DNA of 64,000 nt from Planctomycetota bacterium (GTDB taxonomy: Bacteria > Planctomycetota > Planctomycetia > Isosphaerales > Isosphaeraceae), in contig JAQGHR010000148.1 in assembly GCA_028291545.1 (NCBI GenBank), positions 24,216 through 88,215 on the forward strand. The letters run 5' to 3'. The translations under genes were made by a program, and so were the position numbers. Positions 43,168 to 51,924 of the stretch are shown piece after piece. Position 1 is the first letter of the stretch. Every line of letters starts with the position of its first letter. The notes beneath the pieces were generated by a model. That model was not told the DNA's origin, made no database searches, and saw only the letters and a list, made by a program, of their open reading frames with translations.

Positions 43168-43617
43168 TCAGAACTCGCGACGGCTGTCGAGCAGAAACGT
43201 GACCGGTCCGTCGTTGACCAGCTCGACCCGCATGTCCGCGCGAAAGATGCCCGTTTCCGCTGGGATTCCCGTCCTGCGGAGATTCGTAACGAACCGCTCA
43301 TAAAGCCGCTCCGCCTCACCCGGGTCTGCGGCTTCGGTGAAGCTGGGACGGCGTCCCTTCCGGCAATCGGCGAGCAGCGTGAACTGGCTGACGACCAGGA
43401 TCGAGCCACCCGATTCGCCAACGTCTCGATTCATCTTCCCGTCTTCATCGGGAAAGGCACGCAGACCGAGCACCTTTTCCGCAAGACTATCCGCGTCCGC
43501 GTCGGCGTCGCCTTTTGCGACGCCGAGAAGCACGAGCCAGCCTCTGGCGATATGGCCGACGACGAGTCCGTCGACGCGAACTTCTGCTCGTTCCGCGCGC
43601 TGGAGGACGGCACGCAC
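43168..43617 (-). CDS. dtd: D-aminoacyl-tRNA deacylase
   Basis: Hydrolyses D-amino acids (and glycine) wrongly attached to tRNA, a cytoplasmic proofreading step. 149 residues, the family length. Both signatures are present: SQFT at 77-80 and NDGPVTF at 135-141, containing the Gly-cisPro pair that excludes L-amino acids. GDADADADS (36-44) is an odd acidic repeat in a surface loop. The start is GTG at 43617, just 3 nt after the asnB stop, so translation is probably coupled to asnB. Confidence 0.95.
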   Translation of the reverse strand: MRAVLQRAERAEVRVDGLVVGHIARGWLVLLGVAKGDADADADSLAEKVLGLRAFPDEDGKMNRDVGESGGSILVVSQFTLLADCRKGRRPSFTEAADPGEAERLYERFVTNLRRTGIPAETGIFRADMRVELVNDGPVTFLLDSRREF

Positions 43618-43620
43618 GGG

Positions 43621-45639
43621 TCAGCTCGCCGCAACCAGGGGAGATGGCTCGTCGGCTTCCTCGCGCGTCTTGTAGCGGGTTGGCAAGCGATTACCGGCGA
43701 ATTCGGGAGCCGTCCAGGTGGGAAGCTCGCAGAGACCGCCACCGCAATAAAGGTGGTGCCAGAGCTGCGTGGAGACGACGCTGGTGAGGCCCAGATCGAA
43801 CACAAACCGGCGGAGCGTGATCCGCGGGATGCGACGCTGCCATGCGACTTCGCGAGTGACGGCGTCCGGATCGAAATAGCCGGTGGCTCGAAGCGATTCC
43901 GGGCTGAGAAGTTGATCGACCCAGGCGGGTCGATGAGGGCCGAGAAAGGTTTGCGCCAGGCTCGATCGAAACATCGTCTTGGGTCGATTGGCGATCTGTG
44001 GGGGAAGGGTCTTTGCAGCGACCTGACGCAAGATCCACTTCTCGACTCGCCCGCGAAGCTTGTACTCGGGCGCGATCTGTGAGCAGAACTGGATCACGTC
44101 GTCGTCGAGGAATGGGTAGCGAGTCTCGACCGAGTTGTGCATCGCGATCCGGTCACCCTTCGCGACCATCAACAGGCCAGCGAGCATCATCTTGTAGCCG
44201 ACGTAGAGCGACTGGTTGAGCGGGGCCCATCGCTGAATCCGATCGTTTGTGATGTCCAGGTCGGCATAGGGCGTGTCGTCGCCGAGACGACTCCACATGT
44301 GCTGGGAATAGAGCATCGGCCGGGCCTGGCCGATCATGTCGTATAGCTCTTGCTGGGCCGGTCGAACGCCACGGATCGGGCGATGCGAGGCCCGTCTGGC
44401 CGAACCCCCTCCGACCATGCCCAGCATCACCGCGCGAACGAAATTCAAGGGTGACCGACCCACCATCCCGATCAGCGAATCGCGGACGTTCTGGCCCTTG
44501 AACCAGATGTATCCGGCGAGCGCCTCATCGGCCCCTTCACCAGTCAGTGCGACCTTGTACCCCTGGCCATGTACCGCCGAGGCCAGCCGCATCAGGGCGG
44601 CGCATGAGGTATCCATGACCGGACCTTCGGCCGCGACGATCAATTCGGGGAAGGCATTGGCCATCCGCGTCTTGTCCATCATCACGGTCGTCAACGGCGA
44701 GCCGAGAATATTGGCCGCCTCGGTTGCCTCGACTCGTTCATCGGGTCCCGCTTTGTCGAAGCCGATCGTGAACGACGGCACGGCTCGGCCGCGTTGCCGG
44801 GAACTCAGGCCCAGAACGACCGTCGAATCCAGGCCGCCGCTGATATAGCTGACGACCGGGACATCGCCCCGCAACCGCCGCTCGACGGCCTGCCGCAGGA
44901 GGTGCTCAAGCTCGTCCACCAGCGGGGACGGATCGTCCATCCTCAGCTCATCGCCCTGATCCGGGAAATCCAGATCCCAGTACTGGTGGATCGAGACGTT
45001 GCCATCCCGAACCTTGAGGAAATGGCCGGGAGGAAGGGACTTCACACCCTGGAAACAGGTCCGCGTGGTTCCCGCGCAAAAGAACGAAAAAAAATGATCG
45101 ATGCCTCTCGGGTCGGCCTCGGCATTCACCAGCCCGCTCGACAGCAGCGCCTTGATCTCCGAGCCCCAGAGCAGCCAACCATCTCTCTCGGCATAATACA
45201 GCGGGCAAATTCCTACCCGATCTCTACCGAGAATCAACGTCCGGGTGTTCCGGTCCCAGAGCGAAACGGCGAACTGACCGCGGGCCTTGGCGAACATCCC
45301 CTCGTGGTGATCTTCGTAAAGGTGGACCCACGCCTCGGTGTCGCAACGGGTGGCGAGATGATGACCGCGGGACAGAAGTTCCTGTCGCAATTCGGGATAT
45401 TCGAACAGCTCGCCATTGAAGGCGACCCAGACGGTGCCGTCCTCGTTCGAAAGCGGTTGTCGGCCGCCCGCGAGATCCACGATGGAAAGACGGCGCGCCC
45501 CGAGCCCCAGACCGGGCTCCTGATGGATCTGTTCGTCGTCAGGACCGCGATGTGCGATCGCGCCGGTCATGCTGAGCAGACGTTCGGTCGAAAACTCCCG
45601 CCTCCCCGTCAGGTCAAATGCGCCGGCGATACCGCACAT
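43621..45639 (-). CDS. asnB: asparagine synthase (glutamine-hydrolysing)
   Basis: Makes asparagine or an amide from aspartate-type substrates with glutamine and ATP. 672 residues. The N-terminal glutaminase begins MCGIAGAF, with Cys2 as nucleophile after Met removal; IAHRGPDDE, RLSIVDLAGGRQPL and VAFNGELFEY follow. The synthetase domain has the pyrophosphate loop YISGGLDSTVV and TGEGADEALAGY. The length and the long linker around 400-440 match the AsnB group that also includes amidotransferases of secondary metabolism or envelope sugars. Since GatCAB is present, tRNA-dependent asparagine formation may also occur. dtd follows directly. Confidence 0.94.
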   Translation of the reverse strand: MCGIAGAFDLTGRREFSTERLLSMTGAIAHRGPDDEQIHQEPGLGLGARRLSIVDLAGGRQPLSNEDGTVWVAFNGELFEYPELRQELLSRGHHLATRCDTEAWVHLYEDHHEGMFAKARGQFAVSLWDRNTRTLILGRDRVGICPLYYAERDGWLLWGSEIKALLSSGLVNAEADPRGIDHFFSFFCAGTTRTCFQGVKSLPPGHFLKVRDGNVSIHQYWDLDFPDQGDELRMDDPSPLVDELEHLLRQAVERRLRGDVPVVSYISGGLDSTVVLGLSSRQRGRAVPSFTIGFDKAGPDERVEATEAANILGSPLTTVMMDKTRMANAFPELIVAAEGPVMDTSCAALMRLASAVHGQGYKVALTGEGADEALAGYIWFKGQNVRDSLIGMVGRSPLNFVRAVMLGMVGGGSARRASHRPIRGVRPAQQELYDMIGQARPMLYSQHMWSRLGDDTPYADLDITNDRIQRWAPLNQSLYVGYKMMLAGLLMVAKGDRIAMHNSVETRYPFLDDDVIQFCSQIAPEYKLRGRVEKWILRQVAAKTLPPQIANRPKTMFRSSLAQTFLGPHRPAWVDQLLSPESLRATGYFDPDAVTREVAWQRRIPRITLRRFVFDLGLTSVVSTQLWHHLYCGGGLCELPTWTAPEFAGNRLPTRYKTREEADEPSPLVAAS

Positions 45640-45725
45640 GATGAAACACGCTCCGAGATGGAAATCTTGGCGCCGGGGGGACGGCGGTAACGAGAAGGCA
45701 TGGGCTCAGATCCTGATTCTCGTCA

Positions 45726-45731
45726 ATTATA
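45726..45731 (-). promoter_or_regulatory. candidate -10 hexamer for asnB-dtd
   Basis: The minus strand reads TATAAT 87 nt upstream of the asnB ATG. At 17 nt spacing a weak -35 (ATGTCG) matches consensus at 3 of 6. The remaining gap up to 45927 shows nothing else. Confidence 0.4.
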
Positions 45732-45927
45732 CCCCGTAGTTACGGGATCGACATCGGAGGCAAGGAAGAAACCACCTGTGCCATCCCGCATTCGGGAACC
45801 GATCGATCTTTAAGCAACTGCGGGACGGCATTGCAATATCGCCGTCGCGACCGGCAGAAAACGGCATCGCGTACAGAGGACCGGGTTGGATGGGATGAAA
45901 CCGCCACGTCCCATCGTGAAGTGGGGT

Positions 45928-46074
45928 TCAAGGAGTGGCAATATTGGGGTCGCCGGCGATCAGGACGCGCCGGCGATGGGCTCGGCGATAGACCCAATGC
46001 GCGGTGAGACCAACCCAGAATGTGCCGACGCGGAAGACGACGCCACGAAACCCGACGGGGACGTAGAACGCCAT
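45928..46074 (-). CDS. possible 48-aa membrane peptide, or frameshifted tail of the amidase
   Basis: In a frame different from the overlapping amidase gene, an ATG at 46074 with GAGAGG nine bases upstream opens MAFYVPVGFRGVVFRVGTF, then WVGLTAHWVYRRAHRRR and a stop at 45928. One hydrophobic helix flanked by arginines is more protein-like than the Ser/Ala/Arg-rich tail of the amidase in its own frame. It could be a separate small membrane protein or the true C-terminus after a frameshift near 46080. Confidence 0.35.
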   Translation of the reverse strand: MAFYVPVGFRGVVFRVGTFWVGLTAHWVYRRAHRRRVLIAGDPNIATP

Positions 46075-46886
46075 GATCGAGGCCCTCTCGGAGGGTGGAT
46101 GGTGATCTCGGAAAGCAAGACCGACTCGTCTGTTCCGGCCAGGATGGGCCCCGAGTGCCGCCCGTCGCAGAGACAACTCTTACCTGCGAATCGATCGGTG
46201 ATTTTTTCCGTGATCCACGTCCCGAGGTAGGGTATCGTGGTCTTTGTCTGGCCGACCTGATTAGCAAATATCACGGGAACGCCCAGGTCTACCGCGACTT
46301 TGCCGGGGATGGCACCCGATAACGGGCCAACATGGCCGAAGAGCCAGTGCTTCCGGCCGCTCTCGCGGCATGCGAAATCCGGCCAAGCGGCCGAGATTAT
46401 GGCCAGGTCAATCCGATCGCGGTAGCCGTCCCAGACCCTGCGGTAAATCATGTCCGCGCAGATCGCGAACCCGATGCGGCCGAACGGCGTGTTGGCGACG
46501 ACCGAATCGCCCCCGGGCCGAAACCGGAACCGCTCCCAGAATACGAGGTTACGCTTTCGGTAGACGTGAACGCGACCGTTGGGCAGGCACAGGGCGAGCG
46601 AATCGTAGAGATGATGCCCGTCTCGTTCCACAAATCCGGCGGCGATCGCCATCCCCCAGTCCCGGCTCCGCGCAACGAGATGGGAAATGGTCGGACCATC
46701 CACCTCTTCCGCCAGAGGGCCGTAATCGGGCAGCAGGCCATACCCGGTGTTAAACATCTCCGGCAGGACGGCGAGCGACACGCCATCCGCATTGGCGGAC
46801 TGCAAGTGTGTGTCGGCGCGTTCGAGATTCTCCGAGATGTTGCCCGGCTCGGAGGGCATCTGGATCGCCGCCGCCAGGAGTTTCAA
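45960..46886 (-). CDS. nitrilase-superfamily carbon-nitrogen hydrolase
   Basis: Hydrolyses a C-N bond of an unidentified amide. From TTG 46886 (GGAAGGGG six bases upstream) it has 308 residues. The catalytic triad is complete: Glu43 (VLPEMFNTGYG), Lys111 (YRKRNLVFWERFRF) and Cys143 (FAICADMIYRRVW). The catalytic domain ends near SEITIHPP; the last 45 residues in this frame (RGPRSWRSTSPSG...) are low-complexity and look out of frame. The gene lies after a PEGA lipoprotein gene on the same strand, 86 nt apart. Confidence 0.85.
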   Translation of the reverse strand: MKLLAAAIQMPSEPGNISENLERADTHLQSANADGVSLAVLPEMFNTGYGLLPDYGPLAEEVDGPTISHLVARSRDWGMAIAAGFVERDGHHLYDSLALCLPNGRVHVYRKRNLVFWERFRFRPGGDSVVANTPFGRIGFAICADMIYRRVWDGYRDRIDLAIISAAWPDFACRESGRKHWLFGHVGPLSGAIPGKVAVDLGVPVIFANQVGQTKTTIPYLGTWITEKITDRFAGKSCLCDGRHSGPILAGTDESVLLSEITIHPPRGPRSWRSTSPSGFVASSSASAHSGLVSPRIGSIAEPIAGAS

Positions 46887-46972
46887 AGGCGTCCCCTTCC
46901 GTAGGTGTATCGCGATTCGTCGCGGATGGCAGAGGCTGTCACACCGGCGCAAACGAGCGGCCACTGCTCAGG

Positions 46973-47449
46973 CTAGTCCGTCGTTGGTCTCAAGCCCAAC
47001 CACTGGAGCAGAGTCCGCCTCTTCGGGGGCGGGGGCAATTGTCCTTGCTGTCTCAGACCCTGTGCGCGGCTCAGGAGATCGGCCGTCGGAGGATTTTGAG
47101 AGGGGACCATGCGGAATTCATATTCACGCTCGTCCCGCAGAGTGATCGGCAGGAGATTCTCGGTGAAGAAGTCCGTGACGACATTGTCCCACCACGGCGC
47201 GTCGAGCGGCTGGAGCACCTTCTGGGTCTCGTACCCGTCCGCGACGAGCGTGATTTCACGGGTGCCGTAATACGTGAAACTCTTCGAGATCGGCGCCGTG
47301 CCGATCTCCTCGCCGTTGACGTAAACCAAAGTGCCGGGTGGATCTGTACGAATCGTGTACCGACGTTTGACGCAGCCCGAAGACGCGGCCATCGACAAGA
47401 TCGCGAGGGCGGCGAGAGGCAACCGTCGCCGAATCAATCCACGGTCCAT
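46973..47449 (-). CDS. PEGA-domain lipoprotein
   Basis: 158 residues with a lipoprotein signal (LPLAALAILSMAASSGC, acylated Cys26), then a PEGA domain with RYTIRTDPPGTLVYVNGEEIGTAPI, FTYYGTREITLVADGYE and an extended strand. PEGA domains are surface-associated beta modules often thought to bind envelope polymers. The C-terminal part is Gln/Pro-rich. ATG 47449 has GGAGG seven bases upstream; the frame open to 47497 is not used. Divergent from pepA. Confidence 0.85.
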   Translation of the reverse strand: MDRGLIRRRLPLAALAILSMAASSGCVKRRYTIRTDPPGTLVYVNGEEIGTAPISKSFTYYGTREITLVADGYETQKVLQPLDAPWWDNVVTDFFTENLLPITLRDEREYEFRMVPSQNPPTADLLSRAQGLRQQGQLPPPPKRRTLLQWLGLRPTTD

Positions 47450-47639
47450 GCGTCGGCCTCCTTGCCACCGCCTGGGGCGTGGTCCGGGCCGAAGCAAACG
47501 GCCGCGAACCTCCTCGATTCCGGGTCGAGGCGTCGGATCTTACCCGCGAGTCGTATTCCCGGCAAGCCGGCTTGGCGCGACGGTCCCAAGATCGCCATGA
47601 TAAGGCCGCGATCCCAACGAGTGGAGACGAGCTTCGATC

Positions 47640-49127
47640 ATGCGCCTGACCGCCAGCCTGGAATCCCCCACAACGATCGCCGCAAGCTGGGTCGCCATCC
47701 CGCTTTTCGAGGGCGAGCCGATACCCGCCGATTTCCCATCGGCGTCGCTGATCGCCTCCCTCGTGGAGAGCAAGGATATCACCGGTTCCCTGGGCGAAAC
47801 GACGGCACTCTTCGGAGCTGCGGCGGAAGGTGGCTCATTCCTCGTTTATGGACTCGGCAAGAAGTCAGTCTTCTCGGCAGGCGCGGCGTTTTCCGCGGGT
47901 GTGGCCATCTCGAAGCGCCTCTCCGGCAAGAAGCGGTCTACCGTCGCCGTCTCCGTCCCTCCCGGCGGTTCCGCCATCATTTCCGCCCTCACCGAAGGAC
48001 TTGTCGTCGGCACCGTTGGCCCGGGGATACGCAAGTCCGAGCCATGCCGGCATCCGTTCGAGAGCCTCACGCTCGTTGACAATTCGTCGGATGCTCTGGG
48101 TTCAGAGGCCGTTGAACAAGCCGGTCGGCGAGGAATCATCGTCGGAGACGCGATGAATCTCGCCCGCGACCTCACCAACACGCCACCTTCCGAGAAGCCA
48201 CCCGAGGTCTTCGCGCAACTCGCGGCGGACATCGCCAAGAATCTCGGAATCGACGTCGAGGTCTGGGACTTACCGCGGCTCAAAGCCGAGCGATTTCATG
48301 GAGTTATCGCAGTTTCGAGGGGCTCGGCCGCCGAGCCGAGATTCGTGAGGCTGGAATATCGCAGGGGCGGCGATTCCGAGTGCATCGCGCTCGTGGGCAA
48401 GGGTGTAACCTTTGACTCGGGCGGGCTTTCCTTGAAACCGTCGACGTCCATGGAAGACATGAAGTGCGATATGACGGGCGCGGCGGTGGTCCTCGCGACG
48501 TTTCAAGCGGTTTCCAAGCTGGAGATCCCGGTAAACCTCGATGGTTATTTTGCACTGACGGAAAACATGACCGGCGGCGCCGCCATGAAGCTGGGTGACG
48601 TCATCACGATGCGAAACGGCCTGACCGTCGAAGTCCTGAATACCGACGCGGAGGGACGCTTGATTCTGGCCGACGTCTTGAGCTACGCCGCGGAACGAAA
48701 ACCGGCCAAGATGGTCGATCTCGCGACCCTCACAGGCGCGTGCATGGTCGCGCTCGGCAATCAGATCGCCGGTCTCTTCTCTAATGACGAACAACTCGCC
48801 GGGGAAATCCTGAGCGCCTCGGATGCCTCGGGCGAGCGGACCTGGAAGATGCCCCTGCACGATGACTTCGGAGAACTCATCAAGAGCAAGGTCGCGGAGA
48901 TCAAGAATGTCGGCGGTAAATGGGGAGGCGCAATCACCGCCGCCAAATTCCTGCAGCGCTTTGTTGGCGACATCCCCTGGGCCCATCTCGACATCGCCGG
49001 CCCCGCATGGGCCGATAGCGAGTCCTCGATCCGCGACGCGGGCGGCACGGGGTGCTTTGTACGCACCTTGATCGCCCTGCTGGAGGGGCAGGTGAAGATC
49101 GAAGCGGAACACACTCAAGCAGGATGA
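47640..49127 (+). CDS. pepA: leucyl aminopeptidase (M17 family)
   Basis: Cytoplasmic dizinc/manganese aminopeptidase that removes N-terminal residues during peptide turnover. 495 residues. The C-terminal catalytic domain has ALVGKGVTFDSGGLSLKPS, the metal-site DMTGAAVV, and the family signature NTDAEGRL at 334-341, followed by LADVLSYA and VDLATLTGACMVALG. The N-terminal domain is the usual diverged macro-like fold. Converges with the next gene with a 26-nt gap. Confidence 0.95.
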   Translation: MRLTASLESPTTIAASWVAIPLFEGEPIPADFPSASLIASLVESKDITGSLGETTALFGAAAEGGSFLVYGLGKKSVFSAGAAFSAGVAISKRLSGKKRSTVAVSVPPGGSAIISALTEGLVVGTVGPGIRKSEPCRHPFESLTLVDNSSDALGSEAVEQAGRRGIIVGDAMNLARDLTNTPPSEKPPEVFAQLAADIAKNLGIDVEVWDLPRLKAERFHGVIAVSRGSAAEPRFVRLEYRRGGDSECIALVGKGVTFDSGGLSLKPSTSMEDMKCDMTGAAVVLATFQAVSKLEIPVNLDGYFALTENMTGGAAMKLGDVITMRNGLTVEVLNTDAEGRLILADVLSYAAERKPAKMVDLATLTGACMVALGNQIAGLFSNDEQLAGEILSASDASGERTWKMPLHDDFGELIKSKVAEIKNVGGKWGGAITAAKFLQRFVGDIPWAHLDIAGPAWADSESSIRDAGGTGCFVRTLIALLEGQVKIEAEHTQAG

Positions 49128-49153
49128 AGGAAATGGTGGGCGGGGCGGGCAGA

Positions 49154-49609
49154 CTAACTGGCGTGCGAAAGTCGGAAAGCAAACTGGCATTCGATCCGGC
49201 GGCTGTTGATGTCCAGCATTTCAAGCAGGTCGATTACCTCGTCCATGTCAAGCCTCTCATCGAGTGCCCAGCACAGGACTTCAAGATTCTCCCAGCCACA
49301 TTTAAGTCGCCATAGAACTTCATCAAGTAGTTCAGAATCGCGAAACGCATGGAGCAGAAGGCCGAAATCGTCGTGATCAAGCTCTATCCAGAAGGTTCGG
49401 CCCTGGAGGTGTTCAAGCCAGCGGTGACGTAAGAAACCGTGCCAATGCTCGCGGACCCAGCAACGAATTGCCCACTCGCCGAGGTCCCGACCGGCCTTCT
49501 CGCTCTCGATCCACTTGAATTGAAGGGCTTCAACCTCGCCTTCGGTGAAGACGCTGTAACGTGGCGCCTTCCTCGTCGTCGAGGCCTCCATCTGGCTACA
49601 TTGGCACAT
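49154..49609 (-). CDS. acidic Trp/Leu-rich protein of unknown function (151 aa)
   Basis: ATG 49609 has GAGGG nine bases upstream; a later ATG at residue 7 is also possible. After a variable N-terminus, the core reads WVREHWHGFLRHRWLEHLQG, RTFWIELDHDDFGLLLHAFRD, LLDEVLWRLK, LEVLCWALDERLDMDEVIDLLEMLDIN. It is all-helical, strongly acidic, and without signal peptide or cysteine motif. I associate this pattern with a small-protein family seen in Isosphaeraceae, but I cannot verify that here. Its AT content is somewhat higher than that of its neighbours. Confidence 0.65.
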   Translation of the reverse strand: MCQCSQMEASTTRKAPRYSVFTEGEVEALQFKWIESEKAGRDLGEWAIRCWVREHWHGFLRHRWLEHLQGRTFWIELDHDDFGLLLHAFRDSELLDEVLWRLKCGWENLEVLCWALDERLDMDEVIDLLEMLDINSRRIECQFAFRLSHAS

Positions 49610-49920
49610 CGCGACTACCCTCACGGATGGCCTGGGATCGCGGCCCGATTCTATCGAGCCAGCGCGATCCGGCCAAGTCGGATCGAAGCGAACTCATTAA
49701 CTGGGCGACATGATCCCGATACGAGCGCATCAGGGTAGGACCTCATCAGCCCCATATCCCAACGATCTTATAGGAACATAACGCATACAATGTCTGACCG
49801 CAAGAGACGTGCCGAATACACGGTGAGCAACGGAAACATGGCCATGTCGTAGATTCTTTTTATTAAGCTTCAGATGAATTCACAAGTCGGCCGTATGTCT
49901 CCGAGCCCGCTGATTCACTC
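49610..49920. other. 311-nt AT-richer gap
   Basis: Contains no open frame worth calling. The segment 49740-49880 is clearly richer in A and T than the genes (for example TTATAGGAACATAACGCATA and TTCTTTTTATTAAGC), as expected for promoter or terminator DNA. No hairpin or RNA gene is visible. Confidence 0.4.
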
Positions 49921-51885
49921 TCAAGCACGACCGGGCGGGCCGAACCAGGCCAGATCACGCCCCAGCATGACGGCAACTCCGGAAGCCGACGTTCCCCAGG
50001 CGCCGATGGCAACCTCCGCGACTGACCGCCATCGGACCCGTCCGCCCAGGTCGGCGCATATCAGGTTAACGCCTTGCTTTGAGATTCGAAGAGGCTCGCC
50101 ATCGGAGCCCGGGAAAAAGTCCCCCGGGGATTCATCGGCCCTCGTCTGAGCGCGAAGGTGGCCTGATCCGTCATAGCTGAGCGCCTTCCCGTCCGGGGCG
50201 GCCACGACGACTCGCGCGGCCATGCGAATCAGTTGCCAGCCTTCCCAGGGGACCGGAGACTCCCAGACGACGCGGCCGTCGATCGTGTGACCTCGCAGGA
50301 TCTGATTTCGCCTCGCGAGAGTGATCCACGCGACACCGGCCGGGCTGGATTCAGGAGCCTCCACGAGGCAGAGCGGTTCGGGAGGGTTGGCCTCATACCG
50401 GCCGGCGGGTTCCCCCGCCCCATCATAGATCGAGAGATGCCCGGAATCCGTCGTAACAGCGATCAGGTTCCCCGCTCCGACCGCCATGTCCTCGACGGGG
50501 GACCTCAGCTCCTGCCTCCAGATCCATCGCCCCGACGGCGTGGCGCGGCCCAGACGGTCTCGCTCCTGGATGATTCCAAGGCCGAATGTGTCGGGCCGGA
50601 TGACGAGGTGAGTCAACGCGATGAGGTTCAGATCGAGCCGTTTCGCCGTATTCCGCCTCGCTTCGTACAGTACAAGGTTCCGGTCGGTCGCCGCCGCGAT
50701 CCAGCCCGGCGACGTCCGCAGGATGCGTCCAACGCCGGGGCAATCGGGGCCTTCGCAAAGCGTCTCACCGTCCAGGGAAAGAATTGTGGGATGGTTGGAG
50801 TTCGTATAAACGGCGATGAGAGGGGGCTCGTCGAGAACCGCGAGGACGGCGGTCTGGGACTGGTCGTCGTTCTGGGCCATCAACAGGGTCCAGTCCGGTG
50901 CCCGCACGGACGCGGATCGCGCCTTCCCGACGGAGGACGCCCCGGGCTTTGGCGAGTGGGTCGTGGCGCGAGGCGCGGACCCGTCCAGGTCGATCCGGCA
51001 GATCTCGCCGGTCGGAAGGCCATAATAGAGGTGTCGGCCCAGCGCGTCGAATTCGAGCCCGACGGGAGCCCGCGAGAGCTTCGTCTTCCAGCGCACATTT
51101 CCCGCCGGGTTCAGCAGCGACAGCTCCCCCTCCGTGGTCGCCACGACGAAGGAGCGCCCGGCAAAATCCGGGACGGCGAGCGCGGCGGTGCCCCCGAGGT
51201 GGTACGAACCCTCGTTCTGACCCCTGAGGTCGTACCTCTGCACGCCATGAGTGAAGCAGCTCGCCAGGATCATATTCCCGTCGCCGCTGCACGCGATTCG
51301 CCCGATCGTCGCCCCGACTTTCTCTTCCCAGACGACCTCGGCATCAAGTCCGCCGGAGAGCCGGACCTCGGCCAACTCAATTCCGACCAGGACCCCGAAC
51401 GTCGCGGCCCCGATCAGCATCGGCGCGCCCGGGACGAACCGGAGGTGGGCCAGGGGCTGCCTCGTCTCGATCTTGACGGAGGGCTTGCCGTGCCGCGTGA
51501 AGAGACTCGTTTCCGTGGACTTTGTCCCGATGGCGACGAATCGGCCGTGCGAGTCCACGGTCAAGTTCGTCGCATCCGAGGGAGCGGATCGTTCGGCGAT
51601 CGGTTCGAGTTCCGGGCCGAGGAGGACGAGCCGAGATTTCGCCAGGAGGAGGGCGACGAGCGTCCCGTCGTCGCTCATGGCGGCGGAAATGATCTTCTCC
51701 GGCGCCCGCGATTCGTACCGGCGATCGCCGCTCCCGTCGAGAAGATAAACGTGAGACGCATCGTCCCAGGCCAGCATCAGCCCCGCCTCCCGGGCATAGG
51801 AGAGCCCAAGGAGGGGAGCATCGCTCATGACCGTCCAGGAGACAGACGGGTCGAGCCGGGACGAGGTGCGTGGGCCGTCTGCCAT
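49921..51885 (-). CDS. WD40-like beta-propeller protein
   Basis: 654 residues without signal peptide or membrane helix, made of repeated four-strand units. Examples are GLSYAREAGLMLAWDDASHVYLLDGSG, DGTLVALLLAKSRLVLLG, GRFVAIGTKSTETSLFTRHG, GNMILASCFTHGVQRYDLRG and GRSFVVATTEGELSLLNPAG. About 13-14 such units can be counted by eye, enough for two propellers. It probably serves as a scaffold or binding protein. It follows the S41 protease gene after 39 nt on the same strand, so an operon is likely. Confidence 0.8.
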   Translation of the reverse strand: MADGPRTSSRLDPSVSWTVMSDAPLLGLSYAREAGLMLAWDDASHVYLLDGSGDRRYESRAPEKIISAAMSDDGTLVALLLAKSRLVLLGPELEPIAERSAPSDATNLTVDSHGRFVAIGTKSTETSLFTRHGKPSVKIETRQPLAHLRFVPGAPMLIGAATFGVLVGIELAEVRLSGGLDAEVVWEEKVGATIGRIACSGDGNMILASCFTHGVQRYDLRGQNEGSYHLGGTAALAVPDFAGRSFVVATTEGELSLLNPAGNVRWKTKLSRAPVGLEFDALGRHLYYGLPTGEICRIDLDGSAPRATTHSPKPGASSVGKARSASVRAPDWTLLMAQNDDQSQTAVLAVLDEPPLIAVYTNSNHPTILSLDGETLCEGPDCPGVGRILRTSPGWIAAATDRNLVLYEARRNTAKRLDLNLIALTHLVIRPDTFGLGIIQERDRLGRATPSGRWIWRQELRSPVEDMAVGAGNLIAVTTDSGHLSIYDGAGEPAGRYEANPPEPLCLVEAPESSPAGVAWITLARRNQILRGHTIDGRVVWESPVPWEGWQLIRMAARVVVAAPDGKALSYDGSGHLRAQTRADESPGDFFPGSDGEPLRISKQGVNLICADLGGRVRWRSVAEVAIGAWGTSASGVAVMLGRDLAWFGPPGRA

Positions 51886-51924
51886 TGTGGTTTCGTCCGT
51901 GAAGGGCGAGGCAGGGTCGCAATC

